From: Polymorphum gilvum SL003B-26A1
Lineage (GTDB): Bacteria > Pseudomonadota > Alphaproteobacteria > Rhizobiales > Stappiaceae
DNA: 64,000 nucleotides
NCBI RefSeq assembly: GCF_000192745.1
Contig: NC_015259.1
Location: 3,983,001 to 4,047,000, forward strand
Reading direction: 5' to 3'
The translations under genes and the position numbers were made by a program. Positions within the stretch are counted from its first letter, which is position 1. Each line of letters starts with the position of its first letter. The notes beneath the pieces are model-generated. The model did not search any database. It saw only the letters and a list, made by a program, of their open reading frames with translations, and was not told the DNA's origin. This document shows positions 40,518 to 48,980 of this stretch, one piece after another.

Positions 40518-41201
40518 TCAAGAACTGAGAACCGCCAGCACGGCGATGATCGCCGCCAGGACGACCAGGCCCCAGACCATCGGTCCGCCGAATGCGCCGC
40601 GTGCCGCCGCCTGTTCGACCTTCTCCTCGGTTTCGTGGACGACTTCCTCTATCCGATGCTCGACCTCTTCCACGGCATGCAGTGCCGCTTCGCCCGCCTG
40701 CTGCATGGCGATCGTCTTGGCCTCTTCGACCACGGCCACATCCACGTCGGCCGCGACTGCCGCTCCTCCGACCATTTCGGAGAACTTGCCGAAGAAGTCG
40801 TCTGCCATCTTGCGGGCGGTGGAATCGATCAGCCGGCTGCCGAGTTGGGCCAGCTTGCCGCCGACCTGGGCCTTGGCCGTGTAGGTGAGGATCGTGCCGG
40901 TGCCGTCCTCGGCCAGATGCACGTCCGCCGACCCCTTCGCGAAGCCGGCGACGCCGCCCTTGCCCTCGCCGACAATGGTGTAGCTCTCCGGCGGGTTCAT
41001 GTTCTCGAGCGTCACCGCGCCCTTGAACTTCGCCTTCACCGGACCGATCTTCGACGTCACCGTGGCATTCATCTCGGTCGGAGACGTCATCTCCAACTCT
41101 TCGCAGCCGGGGATGCACGCCTTCAACACTTCAGGATCGTTGAGGGCATTCCAGACGTCATTTCTTGGCGCCAGAATCCGGTATTCCCCTGTCATATCCA
41201 T
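40518..41201 (-). CDS. coxG: CoxG-like SRPBCC membrane-anchor protein
   Basis: 227 residues. An SRPBCC/CoxG lipid-binding-like domain occupies residues about 1-150 (MTGEYRILAPRNDVWNALNDPEVLKACIPGC). A charged, coiled-coil-like linker follows, then one C-terminal membrane helix (GPMVWGLVVLAAIIAVLAVL). In the CO dehydrogenase system CoxG attaches the enzyme to the membrane. It is the first gene of this operon, which is unusual; coxG normally follows the structural genes. The ATG at 41199-41201 has AGAGG upstream; the ATG two codons later is an alternative. Confidence 0.88.
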   Translation of the reverse strand: MDMTGEYRILAPRNDVWNALNDPEVLKACIPGCEELEMTSPTEMNATVTSKIGPVKAKFKGAVTLENMNPPESYTIVGEGKGGVAGFAKGSADVHLAEDGTGTILTYTAKAQVGGKLAQLGSRLIDSTARKMADDFFGKFSEMVGGAAVAADVDVAVVEEAKTIAMQQAGEAALHAVEEVEHRIEEVVHETEEKVEQAAARGAFGGPMVWGLVVLAAIIAVLAVLSS

Positions 41202-41579
41202 GGCTGTCTCGACCTCTTTATTCCTCTTGTGTATGGCGCGGACGGACCGGCGATCGCCCGATCTCCCGGTACGTAGATTGTCGGAGTGCCCGACGCCTGA
41301 CAAGGTTCAGGAAGAAAAAGAATTGTCACCGAAGCGGACGCTCGATGCCGAGGACGCGACCTGCCCGCAGCAGGCTCTCAGAGCCCCACGCACCGACGTC
41401 TCGGCCTCGTGCCGACACCTTTTCCTCCCTCAGGCCTCACGAGACGCCTCCGCGTCCGGGAAAGCCCGATCCCGAGCGTGCCAAATCCGGATGACGATCA
41501 GAAGGGGCGGCGCAAAACCGTCGGGCGAAACTGTCTCACGCGTGAGACACCCGCGGGGCCAGCAGGACCGCGTGGCAGG
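41202..41579. other. 378-base control region in front of the cox operon
   Basis: Non-coding space between the AcoR-like gene and coxG, both on the minus strand. It carries the palindrome listed separately. No good sigma-54 -24/-12 element is seen in either direction. Some related sequence (CCTCACGAGAC near 41435) loosely repeats the palindrome half-site. No coding gene is supported. Confidence 0.6.
41532..41549. promoter_or_regulatory. 18-bp perfect palindrome, candidate regulator operator
   Basis: TGTCTCACGCGTGAGACA, identical on both strands, sits 31 bases after the AcoR-like stop and about 330 bases upstream of coxG. TGT-N-ACA-flanked palindromes of this size are typical binding sites for Fis-type helix-turn-helix regulators of the AcoR group. 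The proximity to the regulator gene supports it as an activator site for the cox operon. Confidence 0.62.
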
Positions 41580-42551
41580 TCAGGCTTCGATCCCGTATCG
41601 GGCCATCTTGCGGTACATGGTCGCCCGGCCGACGCCGAGATCACGGGCCGCGGCCGAGACATTACCGCGCGCGCGGGCGAGCGCGCGGCGAATCGCCGAG
41701 CGCTCCGTGCCGTGCGGATTGCGCACCGCAGCGGGCGCCCCGAGCACCTCGTGAAGCGACGGCGACAGGCTGAGTGCCTCCTCGGACAGGCCGAGGGTCT
41801 TGCGCGCCTGTCGCGTGGCGCCGACGACAAGGTCGTCGCCGTCCACCGCCAATAGCGAGACACCTCCGGCACCGTGTCCTTCCGCGACGACGATCTTCGA
41901 ACCCGTGTAAGCGGTCCGGAACAGATCGCTCTCGACGGCCCGGGCGCTCTCGGTCACGACGAGACCGAGCACCTGCGCGAAAGACAGGGTCAGATCACGC
42001 CGACAGCTCGATACGTCGAGGACCGCGACCATCCGCCCAGCGTGGTCGAAGACGGGCGCGCCCATGCAGCTCATGGCGGTGTTCTGGGTCCGGAAATGCT
42101 GGTCCTGATGGATGATCACCGGACGCTTCTCGGCAACGCAGGTGCCGATGCCGTTGGTGCCTTCGCTCGCCTCGCTCCAGATGGCGCCGGCACTCAGGCC
42201 CCAGGCGTCGAAATCCCCCTCGTCGCCGGGCGCGCTATTGGACGTGAGGATGAGCCCTTCGACATCGGTGAGAACGACGCAGCAGCCGGCGCTGGCGGCG
42301 GTGGCGAACAACCGCTCGAGCGTCGGCTCGGCGATCTCCAGCAGCCGGCCATTGCGCTCGCGCGCCCGGTGCAGTTCCGGCGCCTCGACGCGCAGCGGCG
42401 TGCGGCGGATGCTCGGGTCAAGGCCGTGGTACATCATCGACCGACGCCAGGACGCGGCGACGACGGAGCGAGCAGCGCTGGCGCTTTCCTGGACCGTCGC
42501 GGCGACCCTGTCGGCGTGGCGCAAACCGGTCGTATGAGCCGTCAGCATCAT
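41580..42551 (-). CDS. AcoR-like regulator with GAF and Fis-type helix-turn-helix but no AAA+ domain
   Basis: 323 residues. The N-terminus (SWRRSMMYHGLDP) is typical of AcoR-type activators, a GAF sensor (about 60-210; GAIWSEASEGTNGIGTC; SCMGAPVFDHAGRMVAVLD) follows, and the C-terminus is a Fis-type helix-turn-helix (ARGNVSAAARDLGVGRATMYRKM). The central AAA+ sigma-54-interaction domain present in AcoR, about 230 residues, is missing, so it cannot remodel sigma-54 itself. The start ATG at 42549-42551 has GGGAGGAA just upstream. It lies upstream of the cox operon on the same strand and may control it by binding the palindrome. Confidence 0.88.
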   Translation of the reverse strand: MMLTAHTTGLRHADRVAATVQESASAARSVVAASWRRSMMYHGLDPSIRRTPLRVEAPELHRARERNGRLLEIAEPTLERLFATAASAGCCVVLTDVEGLILTSNSAPGDEGDFDAWGLSAGAIWSEASEGTNGIGTCVAEKRPVIIHQDQHFRTQNTAMSCMGAPVFDHAGRMVAVLDVSSCRRDLTLSFAQVLGLVVTESARAVESDLFRTAYTGSKIVVAEGHGAGGVSLLAVDGDDLVVGATRQARKTLGLSEEALSLSPSLHEVLGAPAAVRNPHGTERSAIRRALARARGNVSAAARDLGVGRATMYRKMARYGIEA

Positions 42552-42777
42552 CTATTCCTCCCAATACATGAATGCCTACTCATACCTTATTGTTCAAGCC
42601 GACCAAAACGCGGGCGCCTTGTCAAAGAGTTTCGCAGATCCCGGGACCAATTGCCGACCGAGCCCGGCTGGCGCGTGGCGGTCCCGTCGCTGTCTCCGCT
42701 GCGCCGCAACCGCCCAACCGCAAGCCGGTCGCGGCCTTCCATTGACCGCCGGCATAACCTTGCCTAATGGCTTGGAA

Positions 42778-43764
42778 ATGGAGACTCAGCATTCGAAGCG
42801 AGAACGAACCTTGGCCGAGATGCCTATCGCGCCGGACCTCACCCCGCCCGGCCGCGCCCCGGCCGCACGCTGGCCGCTCATTCTCGAAACCTGCGGCTGG
42901 AAGGACTACGCGCTGCTCGACATGGGACGCGGGCGGAAACTGGAACGCTACGGCCGCTTCACGATCATTCGCCCCGAACCGCAGGCGATGGGAAGCCCGC
43001 GTCTGACGCCAGCGGCCTGGGATCGCGCGGATGCGGTCTTCACCGGCGATGTCGAAGAGGAAGGGCCCGGACGCTGGCGCTTTTCCGGATCGGTGCCCGA
43101 AACCTGGGAGATGACCTACGGCCCGGTGCGCTATCTCGGTCGCTTCATGTCGTTCCGCCATGTCGGGGTTTTTCCCGAGCAGGCGCCGCATTGGGACTGG
43201 GTCGGCGACAAGATCCGGATCGCCGCAAAGGCCCGCCGCGAGCGGCCCGTCAGAGTGCTCAACCTGTTCGGCTACACGGGCCTCGCCTCCCTGCTGCCGG
43301 CCGTTGCCGGCGCGCAGGTCACCCATGTCGACGCCTCCAAGAAGGCGATCGCCTACGCGCGCGAAAATCAGGCCCTGTCGGGGCTGGATGAGCTTCCGGT
43401 GCGCTGGATCTGCGAGGACGCATCCAAGTTCGTCGCCCGAGAGGTCCGGCGCGGCAACACCTATGACGGCATCATCCTTGACCCGCCGAAATACGGCCGC
43501 GGACCGAAGGGAGAGGTCTGGGACCTGTTCACCGATTTGCCTGAGATGCTCGCCATGCTGCGCCAGCTGCTGTCGCCCGACGCCCTGTTCATGATCCTGA
43601 CCGCCTATGCGATCCGGGCCTCGTTCCTGTCGATCCACGAGCTGATGGCCGAGACGCTGGCGCAGCAGGGCGGACTGCTGGAATCAGGGGAACTGGTGAT
43701 CCGGGAAGAAAACGGCACGCGCTGCCTGTCGACCTCCCTGTTCTCGCGCTGGAGCGGCCAATGA
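42778..43764 (+). CDS. class I SAM-dependent methyltransferase, RlmI-like
   Basis: 328 residues. An N-terminal cap (ETCGWKDYALLDMGRGRKLERYG) is followed by a Rossmann methyltransferase with LNLFGYTGLASLL (SAM site) and the DPPKYGRGP motif that replaces the NPPY of rRNA m5C/m2G enzymes. It resembles RlmI/RlmK-type rRNA methyltransferases. Start 42778 or, less likely, 42820; the SD is weak at both. It overlaps the next RNA methyltransferase gene by four bases, consistent with an RNA target. Confidence 0.88.
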   Translation: METQHSKRERTLAEMPIAPDLTPPGRAPAARWPLILETCGWKDYALLDMGRGRKLERYGRFTIIRPEPQAMGSPRLTPAAWDRADAVFTGDVEEEGPGRWRFSGSVPETWEMTYGPVRYLGRFMSFRHVGVFPEQAPHWDWVGDKIRIAAKARRERPVRVLNLFGYTGLASLLPAVAGAQVTHVDASKKAIAYARENQALSGLDELPVRWICEDASKFVAREVRRGNTYDGIILDPPKYGRGPKGEVWDLFTDLPEMLAMLRQLLSPDALFMILTAYAIRASFLSIHELMAETLAQQGGLLESGELVIREENGTRCLSTSLFSRWSGQ

Positions 43765-44600
43765 CGGATCAATCAGGCCGGCCGCGCGTCGGGGCGGTCA
43801 AGCAGATTACCAGCCATTCCAATCCGATCGTCAAGGAGATCAAGGGGCTGGTGACCCTGCGCAAGCACCGCAGCCAGTCGGGACTGTTCGTCGCGGAAGG
43901 CCTGAAACTCGCCACCGATGCTCTGGCGGCCGGATGGTCGGTCCGTTATCTGGCGCTCGGTCCGGAGGCACGCGACAACCCGGTCGCACAGCGGGCGGCC
44001 GCGAGCGCCAAGGCGCGCGGCGCCCTCATCCTGGAAGTCAACACCGGAGTGCTCGCCGCCATCACGCGGCGCGACAACCCGCAGATGGTGGTCGGCGTCT
44101 ACGAACAACAACTGACGCCGGTGGACGCCATCGATCCTGCGCGCGCAACCGTCTGGATCGCCCTCGACCGGGTGCGTGACCCGGGCAATCTCGGCACGAT
44201 CATCCGCACCGCCGATGCGGTCGGCGCCTCCGGCGTCATGCTGGTCGGCGACTGCACCGATCCCTTCGCGGTCGAGGCCGTTCGCGCCACGATGGGGTCG
44301 CTGTTTCACGTGCCGCTGGCCCGGCTGTCGACGGACGCCTTCAAGGCCCTGGCCGCAAAATGGCCGGGCATGGTGGTCGGCACGCATCTGGAGGGATCGG
44401 TCGACTACCGGAGCCTCGACTACTCGGAACCAGCACTTCTGCTCATGGGCAACGAGCAGCAGGGGCTGCCCGCCGACATGGCCGCCTGCTGTTCCCATCT
44501 CGTCCGCATTCCGCAGGTCGGACAGGCGGACAGCCTCAATCTCGCCGTCGCGACCGGCATCGCGCTCTACGAAATCCGCCGCAAGCATCTGTCACTCTGA
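43761..44600 (+). CDS. TrmH/SpoU-family RNA methyltransferase
   Basis: 279 residues, SPOUT fold. An N-terminal substrate-binding domain (SGLFVAEGLKLATDALAAG) is followed by the knot domain with RDPGNLGTIIRTADA and the C-terminal GQADSLNLAVATGIALYE. It would methylate 2'-O ribose of rRNA or tRNA. The ATG at 43761 overlaps the preceding stop as ATGA, so the pair is translationally coupled. Confidence 0.92.
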   Translation: MTDQSGRPRVGAVKQITSHSNPIVKEIKGLVTLRKHRSQSGLFVAEGLKLATDALAAGWSVRYLALGPEARDNPVAQRAAASAKARGALILEVNTGVLAAITRRDNPQMVVGVYEQQLTPVDAIDPARATVWIALDRVRDPGNLGTIIRTADAVGASGVMLVGDCTDPFAVEAVRATMGSLFHVPLARLSTDAFKALAAKWPGMVVGTHLEGSVDYRSLDYSEPALLLMGNEQQGLPADMAACCSHLVRIPQVGQADSLNLAVATGIALYEIRRKHLSL

Positions 44601-44615
44601 TCGGATCCCTCGGGC

Positions 44616-45500
44616 ATGCGTCTGTTCATCTTCGGCATCGGTTATTCGTCCAGGGCCTTCATCGACCGCGTTCGCGACCGCTTCGATTGGATCGGCGGGA
44701 CTACCAGGTCTCCGGAAAAGGCGGCGCGGCTGAAGGATGTCGGCGTGGAACCGTTCCTGTTCGACGGTACCGAGCCCGGCGGGGGCATCCGCGATGCCCT
44801 GGCGCAGGCAAGCCATGTGCTGCTTTCGATCGCGCCCGATGAGGCCGGCGATCCTGCTCTCATCCACCATGGCGCGGACATTGCAGCGGGGCGTCCGCAC
44901 TGGATCGGCTACCTGTCCACCGTCGGCGTCTATGGCGACCACCACGGAGAATGGGTCGACGAAGACACGCCCTGCAGGCCCGTTTCGAAGCGCTCGGTGC
45001 AGCGGGTCGCCGCCGAACAGGCGTGGCTGCGCTTTGCCGATGAGCACGGCGTTCCGGTGGCCATCTTCCGACTGTCGGGCATCTACGGCCCCGGACGCAA
45101 TGCACTGGTCAATCTGATGAGCGGCACGGCGCGGCGACTGGTGAAGCCCGGTCAGGTGTTCAACCGGATCCATGTCGAGGACATCGCCGGCGCACTGGAG
45201 GCGTCGCTCGCGAGGCCCCGGACACGGATCTACAACGTGACGGACGACGAACCGTCGCCACCGCAGGACGTGGTCGCCTATGCAGCGGATCTGCTCGGCG
45301 TCGAACCGCCGCCGGAAATCCCGTTCCAAAGCGCCGACCTGTCGCCCATGGCGCGCTCCTTCTACGGGGAGAACAAACGGGTCTCGAACCAGCGGATCAA
45401 GGCCGAACTCGGCTTCAACTTCCGATTCTCGACCTACCGCATCGCCCTTGAACACCTGAAAGCCGAGATCGACTCAACCACCCAAGGTAATCACTCTTAG
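44616..45500 (+). CDS. NAD-dependent epimerase/SDR, YeeZ-like
   Basis: 294 residues, extended SDR fold. N-terminal IFGIGYSSRAFI is a Rossmann glycine loop with an altered GxGxxS pattern. STVGVYGDHHGEWVDE holds an active-site serine region with the tyrosine displaced, and RLSGIYGPGRNAL follows. It resembles E. coli YeeZ. Start 44616, 15 bases after the TrmH-type gene, so probably the same operon. Substrate unknown. Confidence 0.86.
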   Translation: MRLFIFGIGYSSRAFIDRVRDRFDWIGGTTRSPEKAARLKDVGVEPFLFDGTEPGGGIRDALAQASHVLLSIAPDEAGDPALIHHGADIAAGRPHWIGYLSTVGVYGDHHGEWVDEDTPCRPVSKRSVQRVAAEQAWLRFADEHGVPVAIFRLSGIYGPGRNALVNLMSGTARRLVKPGQVFNRIHVEDIAGALEASLARPRTRIYNVTDDEPSPPQDVVAYAADLLGVEPPPEIPFQSADLSPMARSFYGENKRVSNQRIKAELGFNFRFSTYRIALEHLKAEIDSTTQGNHS

Positions 45501-45720
45501 TGAATGCATCTCTAGGTATATTTCGGTAAAATTGCGGATGTTTCGTATTTACCCTTAGTCAGATTTGTTGCAACGCCACAAAACCCATCAACTTGCGATC
45601 TATATTTTCTGAGACTGCATCCATATTTTACTAACCTATTCGCACCTGGATATTTTAAGTTCACTTTTAATTAAGGCCGCAGGAGGACTCTGGACGAATA
45701 CAGAACGCTCGAGGCCAACT
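45501..45720. promoter_or_regulatory. AT-rich promoter region of the sensor-chemoreceptor pair
   Basis: About 165 bases of strikingly AT-rich DNA in a GC-rich window, ending with TTTTAATTAAGGCCGCAGGAGG before the secreted sensor gene; the stop of the previous gene is at its left edge. TTAA-N8-TTAA near 45656 is close to but off the CtrA spacing. No reading frame of note. Confidence 0.55.
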
Positions 45721-46329
45721 ATGAAATTTCCAGGCATCCCCATCCTCGCCGGTCTGCTGCTGGTCGCTCCGTCCGTCGCGGCGCAACCGGCCGCTCCCGA
45801 CGTCAAGGCCCTTATCACCGCCGAGTTCATCGCCCAGACACGGGAATGGCTCGCCAACCCGATCGTCCCGCTGTCCGTAACGGCTCAGAACGAGTTGCGC
45901 GGCAAGGTCGATCAGGCAATGATCGACGCTCTGGACAAGCAGTGGGTCGACGAGCGCAAGTCCGAGGACAAGCCGCTCATTTCGGCCACCTTGTCCGCGC
46001 CGCTGTCGACCTATCTGCTGCGCATCCAGGCCCAGAACCTCGGCCTCTACACGGAAATCTTCGTGATGGACGCCAACGGCCTCAATGTCGGTCAGAGCGC
46101 CATCACCGGCGACTACTGGCAGGGCGACGAAGCCAAGTTCCAGAAGACCTTCCCCGTCGGGCCGCAGGCCGTCTTCATCGACGAACCGGAATGGGACGAC
46201 GAGCACAAGATCTGGGCCGTCCAGTTGAACCTTTCGCTCGCCGATGCAACGGGTTCGAAAGCGATCGGCGCAGCCACGGTCGAAGTGAACCTGACCGAAC
46301 TGCAGCGCCGCAATGCGCCGGCCAGCTGA
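45721..46329 (+). CDS. secreted standalone PDC/Cache-like sensor protein
   Basis: 202 residues. The signal peptide ends near AAQ (residue 21). The mature part looks like one PDC-type sensory domain: helix ([16 protein letters not shown]), then VDEX-rich helix, [28 protein letters not shown], and a [15 protein letters not shown] stretch followed by strand repeats. No membrane helix or output domain is present, so it is periplasmic. The start codon lies behind GCAGGAGG. The chemoreceptor gene begins 13 bases downstream, strongly suggesting a two-part receptor. Function is inferred from fold and context. Confidence 0.78.
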   Translation: MKFPGIPILAGLLLVAPSVAAQPAAPDVKALITAEFIAQTREWLANPIVPLSVTAQNELRGKVDQAMIDALDKQWVDERKSEDKPLISATLSAPLSTYLLRIQAQNLGLYTEIFVMDANGLNVGQSAITGDYWQGDEAKFQKTFPVGPQAVFIDEPEWDDEHKIWAVQLNLSLADATGSKAIGAATVEVNLTELQRRNAPAS

Positions 46330-46342
46330 GAACCGGGAACCA

Positions 46343-48034
46343 ATGACGATGTTTGCCAATCTTTCCGTTACAAAAAAAGGCGCCTTCGCCTTCCTCGGCC
46401 TCGCCCTGATCGGGGCGGTCGCCGGTTTCAGCACCTATCAGAAGACGGTCGCAACGGCGGCCGCCGTATACGAAGTCGAGGCGATCACTTCGATCGCCGG
46501 CGACACGGAGACCTTAGAGTCGACGATTCTGGAACAGGCTCTGGCCGTCAAGAACTTCCTGCTGACCGGCAACCGGGACTGGGTGGATCGCGTCGAGGCC
46601 CTGACGGCCGATATCGACGCCAAGATGACCGACTTGAGCGCGAAGATCGCCAAGGACGCGCCCGACCAGGCGGCCAAGGCCGGAGCAATCCGGGCCAGCT
46701 GGACCGCCTGGCTGGAAACCTACGCCAGCAAGCAGATCACCCTGATGCGGGTTCCCGAAACCGTCGACCTGGCCCGCGCGATGGAACTGACCAGCGAGGG
46801 CAGTACGCTCATGGACGGCATTGTCGCCGCCAATGCGGCGCTGCATCGCGATCTCGCGGACATGTCCGCGAAACTGATCGCGCTCGAACAGTCGCAACTC
46901 GCGCAGGCGCAAACCATCGCGCTCGGCAGCGCGGTGCTGATCACCGCCTTCGCCGCACTGTTCGGCTTCCTCAACTACCGCCTGATCTCCAAACCCCTGG
47001 CCCGCCTCGCCGTGGTCGTGCGCGCCCTTGCAGACGGCAAGATCGACGAGGAAGTCGATTTCGGCACCCGCACGGACGAAATCGGCCGGATGGGCAGCGC
47101 ACTCGGCGTGTTCCGCAGCAACCTGATCCGCACCCGCGAGCTGGAGGCTGAAACCGAGCGCCAGCGCCAGCTCACCGCCGAACAGCGGCGGGTGGAGATG
47201 GACACGGTTGCCAACAACTTCGAGGAAACGGTGCTGTCGATCACCGAGCAGATGATCACGGGCCTCGATTCGCTCAACGGCACGGCATCGACCCTGGCCC
47301 AGATCGCCACGGGCACGACCGAACAGGCGGTCGCGGTCTCGTCTGCCTCGGAACACACGACCAACAACGTCAACACCGTCGCCAGCGCCACCGAGGAACT
47401 GTCCGCCTCGATCGCGGAAATAAACGAGCAGGTGCACTCCGCCTCCAAGGTCGCCGCCGATGCGGAACACGAGGTGGACCGGTCCAACCAGGCGGTCGCC
47501 AAGCTGCAGGGCGTGGTCGCCAAGATCGGCGACGTCACCAGCCTGATCACCGACATCGCGGAGCAGACCAACCTTCTGGCGCTGAACGCCACAATTGAGG
47601 CGGCGCGCGCCGGCGAGGCGGGCCGCGGCTTCGCGGTGGTGGCCTCGGAAGTGAAGGCCCTGGCCGAGCAGACCGCCAAGGCGACCGAGGAGATCGACCT
47701 GCAGATTTCGGAGATGAAGCTTGCCGCGTCGGAGTCCATCCATGCCACGGCGTCCGTCGCCGAGATGGTCCGGAAGATCTCCGAGCGGACTGCGGCCATG
47801 GCCGCAGCCACGGAAGAGCAGAACGCGGCCACCAACGAGATCGCCCGCAACGTCGCGGAGGCCGCCAGCGGCACCCAGAACGTCACCAGCGCGATCGGTA
47901 CCGTGAGCGATTCTGCGAACCAGACCGGCTCTCTGAGCCAGGAAATGCGCAGCGCCATCCACGAACTGCACGAGCGCTCGACGCGCATGCGCCAGGCGAT
48001 GAACGAGTTCCTGCAGAAGGTTCGCGCCGCCTGA
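46343..48034 (+). CDS. methyl-accepting chemotaxis protein with helical periplasmic domain
   Basis: 563 residues from the ATG at 46343; the ATG at 46349 is an alternative with better SD spacing. TM1 near 10-30, a periplasmic four-helix domain (about 31-190; CHASE3-like), TM2 near 193-215, HAMP ([18 protein letters not shown]) and the signalling hairpin ([21 protein letters not shown]). It follows the secreted PDC sensor by 13 bases. The simplest reading is that the secreted protein docks onto this receptor's periplasmic bundle, as for binding-protein-dependent chemotaxis. Ligand unknown. Confidence 0.92.
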   Translation: MTMFANLSVTKKGAFAFLGLALIGAVAGFSTYQKTVATAAAVYEVEAITSIAGDTETLESTILEQALAVKNFLLTGNRDWVDRVEALTADIDAKMTDLSAKIAKDAPDQAAKAGAIRASWTAWLETYASKQITLMRVPETVDLARAMELTSEGSTLMDGIVAANAALHRDLADMSAKLIALEQSQLAQAQTIALGSAVLITAFAALFGFLNYRLISKPLARLAVVVRALADGKIDEEVDFGTRTDEIGRMGSALGVFRSNLIRTRELEAETERQRQLTAEQRRVEMDTVANNFEETVLSITEQMITGLDSLNGTASTLAQIATGTTEQAVAVSSASEHTTNNVNTVASATEELSASIAEINEQVHSASKVAADAEHEVDRSNQAVAKLQGVVAKIGDVTSLITDIAEQTNLLALNATIEAARAGEAGRGFAVVASEVKALAEQTAKATEEIDLQISEMKLAASESIHATASVAEMVRKISERTAAMAAATEEQNAATNEIARNVAEAASGTQNVTSAIGTVSDSANQTGSLSQEMRSAIHELHERSTRMRQAMNEFLQKVRAA

Positions 48035-48059
48035 TCCAGGCCCGGCTCCCCGCACAGCG

Positions 48060-48092
48060 GCGCCCGCGAAACGGAGTTCGCGGGCGCTTCTT
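48060..48092 (+). terminator. terminator after the sensor-receptor pair
   Basis: Perfect 11-bp stem GCGCCCGCGAA (48060-48070) and TTCGCGGGCGC (48077-48087), loop ACGGAG, followed by TTCTTCATT. It lies 25 bases after the receptor stop. On the opposite strand it would also end the small ORF at 48096-48215. Confidence 0.85.
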
Positions 48093-48095
48093 CAT

Positions 48096-48215
48096 TCATC
48101 GCGACCGGACGCGGTGTTTCGGCTGCGGCACGACGGGCAGGTAGTGTTTCAGCGTCTTCCTGCCGTGGGGGACCCTCACAGGTCTCGTGTCGGACACTCC
48201 CCCGGACATGGTCAT
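48096..48215 (-). CDS. possible small basic protein, 39 residues
   Basis: ATG at 48213-48215 with GGAGAGGAC immediately upstream, giving MTMSGGVSDTRPVRVPHGRK and onward to the TGA at 48096-48098. It is rich in Arg, Lys and His. By my count 33 of 39 codons end in G or C, as in the surrounding genes. A perfect hairpin lies just past its stop. I do not recognise a family; it may be a real small gene or chance. The rest of the 574-base gap up to the cold-shock gene holds only control signals. Confidence 0.4.
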   Translation of the reverse strand: MTMSGGVSDTRPVRVPHGRKTLKHYLPVVPQPKHRVRSR

Positions 48216-48431
48216 GTCCTCTCCGACCTTTCAACTGGGCCGGCATAGGGACCTCCGGAAACGGGGCGGAAGAGCCTGACGGGACCGGTCTCGCGAAAGC
48301 GGCAGCCCGTTGCTGGCACGAGATCGGCCCTGTCCCTCCCCCTTGCAATATCGGACTGGCTCCCCATATCGTGAACAACGGGGTTGCCGGACGCCACCTT
48401 TCGGCCTCTACAGCCAAAAGGTCGAGTGGCC

Positions 48432-48459
48432 CTCATATTTAAAGCTACGTTAATATGAG
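48432..48459. promoter_or_regulatory. CtrA-type box nested in an inverted repeat
   Basis: CTCATATT (48432-48439) and AATATGAG (48452-48459) form an 8-bp inverted repeat. Inside it, TTAA-N7-TTAA (48439-48453) has exactly the CtrA spacing. It is about 150 bases upstream of the cold-shock gene and the most AT-rich spot in the gap. The CtrA reading is an inference. Confidence 0.45.
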
Positions 48460-48608
48460 CCGTGCGATGCTGCTTTTCGTCCCTGAAGCGGCACACAATG
48501 ACCAGCGCAGGGGCATTTCATTAACAACTGTCATCAGGACGTTGAACAAGCCAGCTATCGGGCTGGCGATACAAGACGTTTGCGATAAGCAAGAAGAAAG
48601 AAACCTCC

Positions 48609-48809
48609 ATGAACCATGGAAACGTAAAATGGTTCGACTCGCGCCGGGGAATCGGCGCCATCGAACCGCATGAGGGCGATGACGTCATCGTCGAACTGGA
48701 CAGCCTGCGCCGGTCGGGGATCGAGTCCCTGAAGGAAGGCCAGCTTGTTGCCTTCGACATGGCCTGGCGCGCCGGACGGAGTCTCGCCGAGGACGTAAAA
48801 GTCCTGTAG
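48609..48809 (+). CDS. divergent cold-shock-domain protein
   Basis: 66 residues of CspA size. NVKWFDSRRGIGAIEP corresponds to the family's KWFNxxKGFGFI (RNP1), and DVIVELDSLRRSGIESLKEGQLVAFDM corresponds to the RNP2 and following strands. The key aromatic residues of RNP1 (two Phe) and RNP2 (Phe, His) are replaced by Ile and Val, so nucleic-acid binding may be weak or altered. The leader (about 150 bases) has a GCCAGC/GCTGGC hairpin (48550-48567). It is followed by a strong terminator, so it is monocistronic. Confidence 0.8.
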   Translation: MNHGNVKWFDSRRGIGAIEPHEGDDVIVELDSLRRSGIESLKEGQLVAFDMAWRAGRSLAEDVKVL

Positions 48810-48843
48810 CGAACAGGCAGGCAGTGTCCATGACCTGCGGATG

Positions 48844-48870
48844 AGGGCGGAGCTTCCGCCCTTTTTCTTT
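48844..48870 (+). terminator. Rho-independent terminator of the cold-shock gene
   Basis: AGGGCGGA (48844-48851) and TCCGCCCT (48855-48862) with a three-base loop, then TTTTCTTT. It is 35 bases after the stop codon. The core GGGCGGAGC-type stem is the same as in the terminator at 36562. Confidence 0.88.
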
Positions 48871-48980
48871 ATTTCTCTCTTCCCCTTTCCTCATTGCAGC
48901 ATTCAACTAGACTATGGACGGATGGGTCGCCCATAAGGTTGCGACCGTGAACGAGCATGCATGCGAGCGAAGGGAATTCG

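Noticed and set aside
45656-45674. TTAA pair before the secreted sensor as a CtrA box
   Set aside because: The spacing is eight bases rather than seven.
48314-48329. GG-N10-GC match (TGGCACGAGATCGGCC) that could be a second sigma-54 promoter
   Set aside because: Only the invariant GG and GC fit; the -12 TT is replaced by CG, and no gene follows at a sensible distance.
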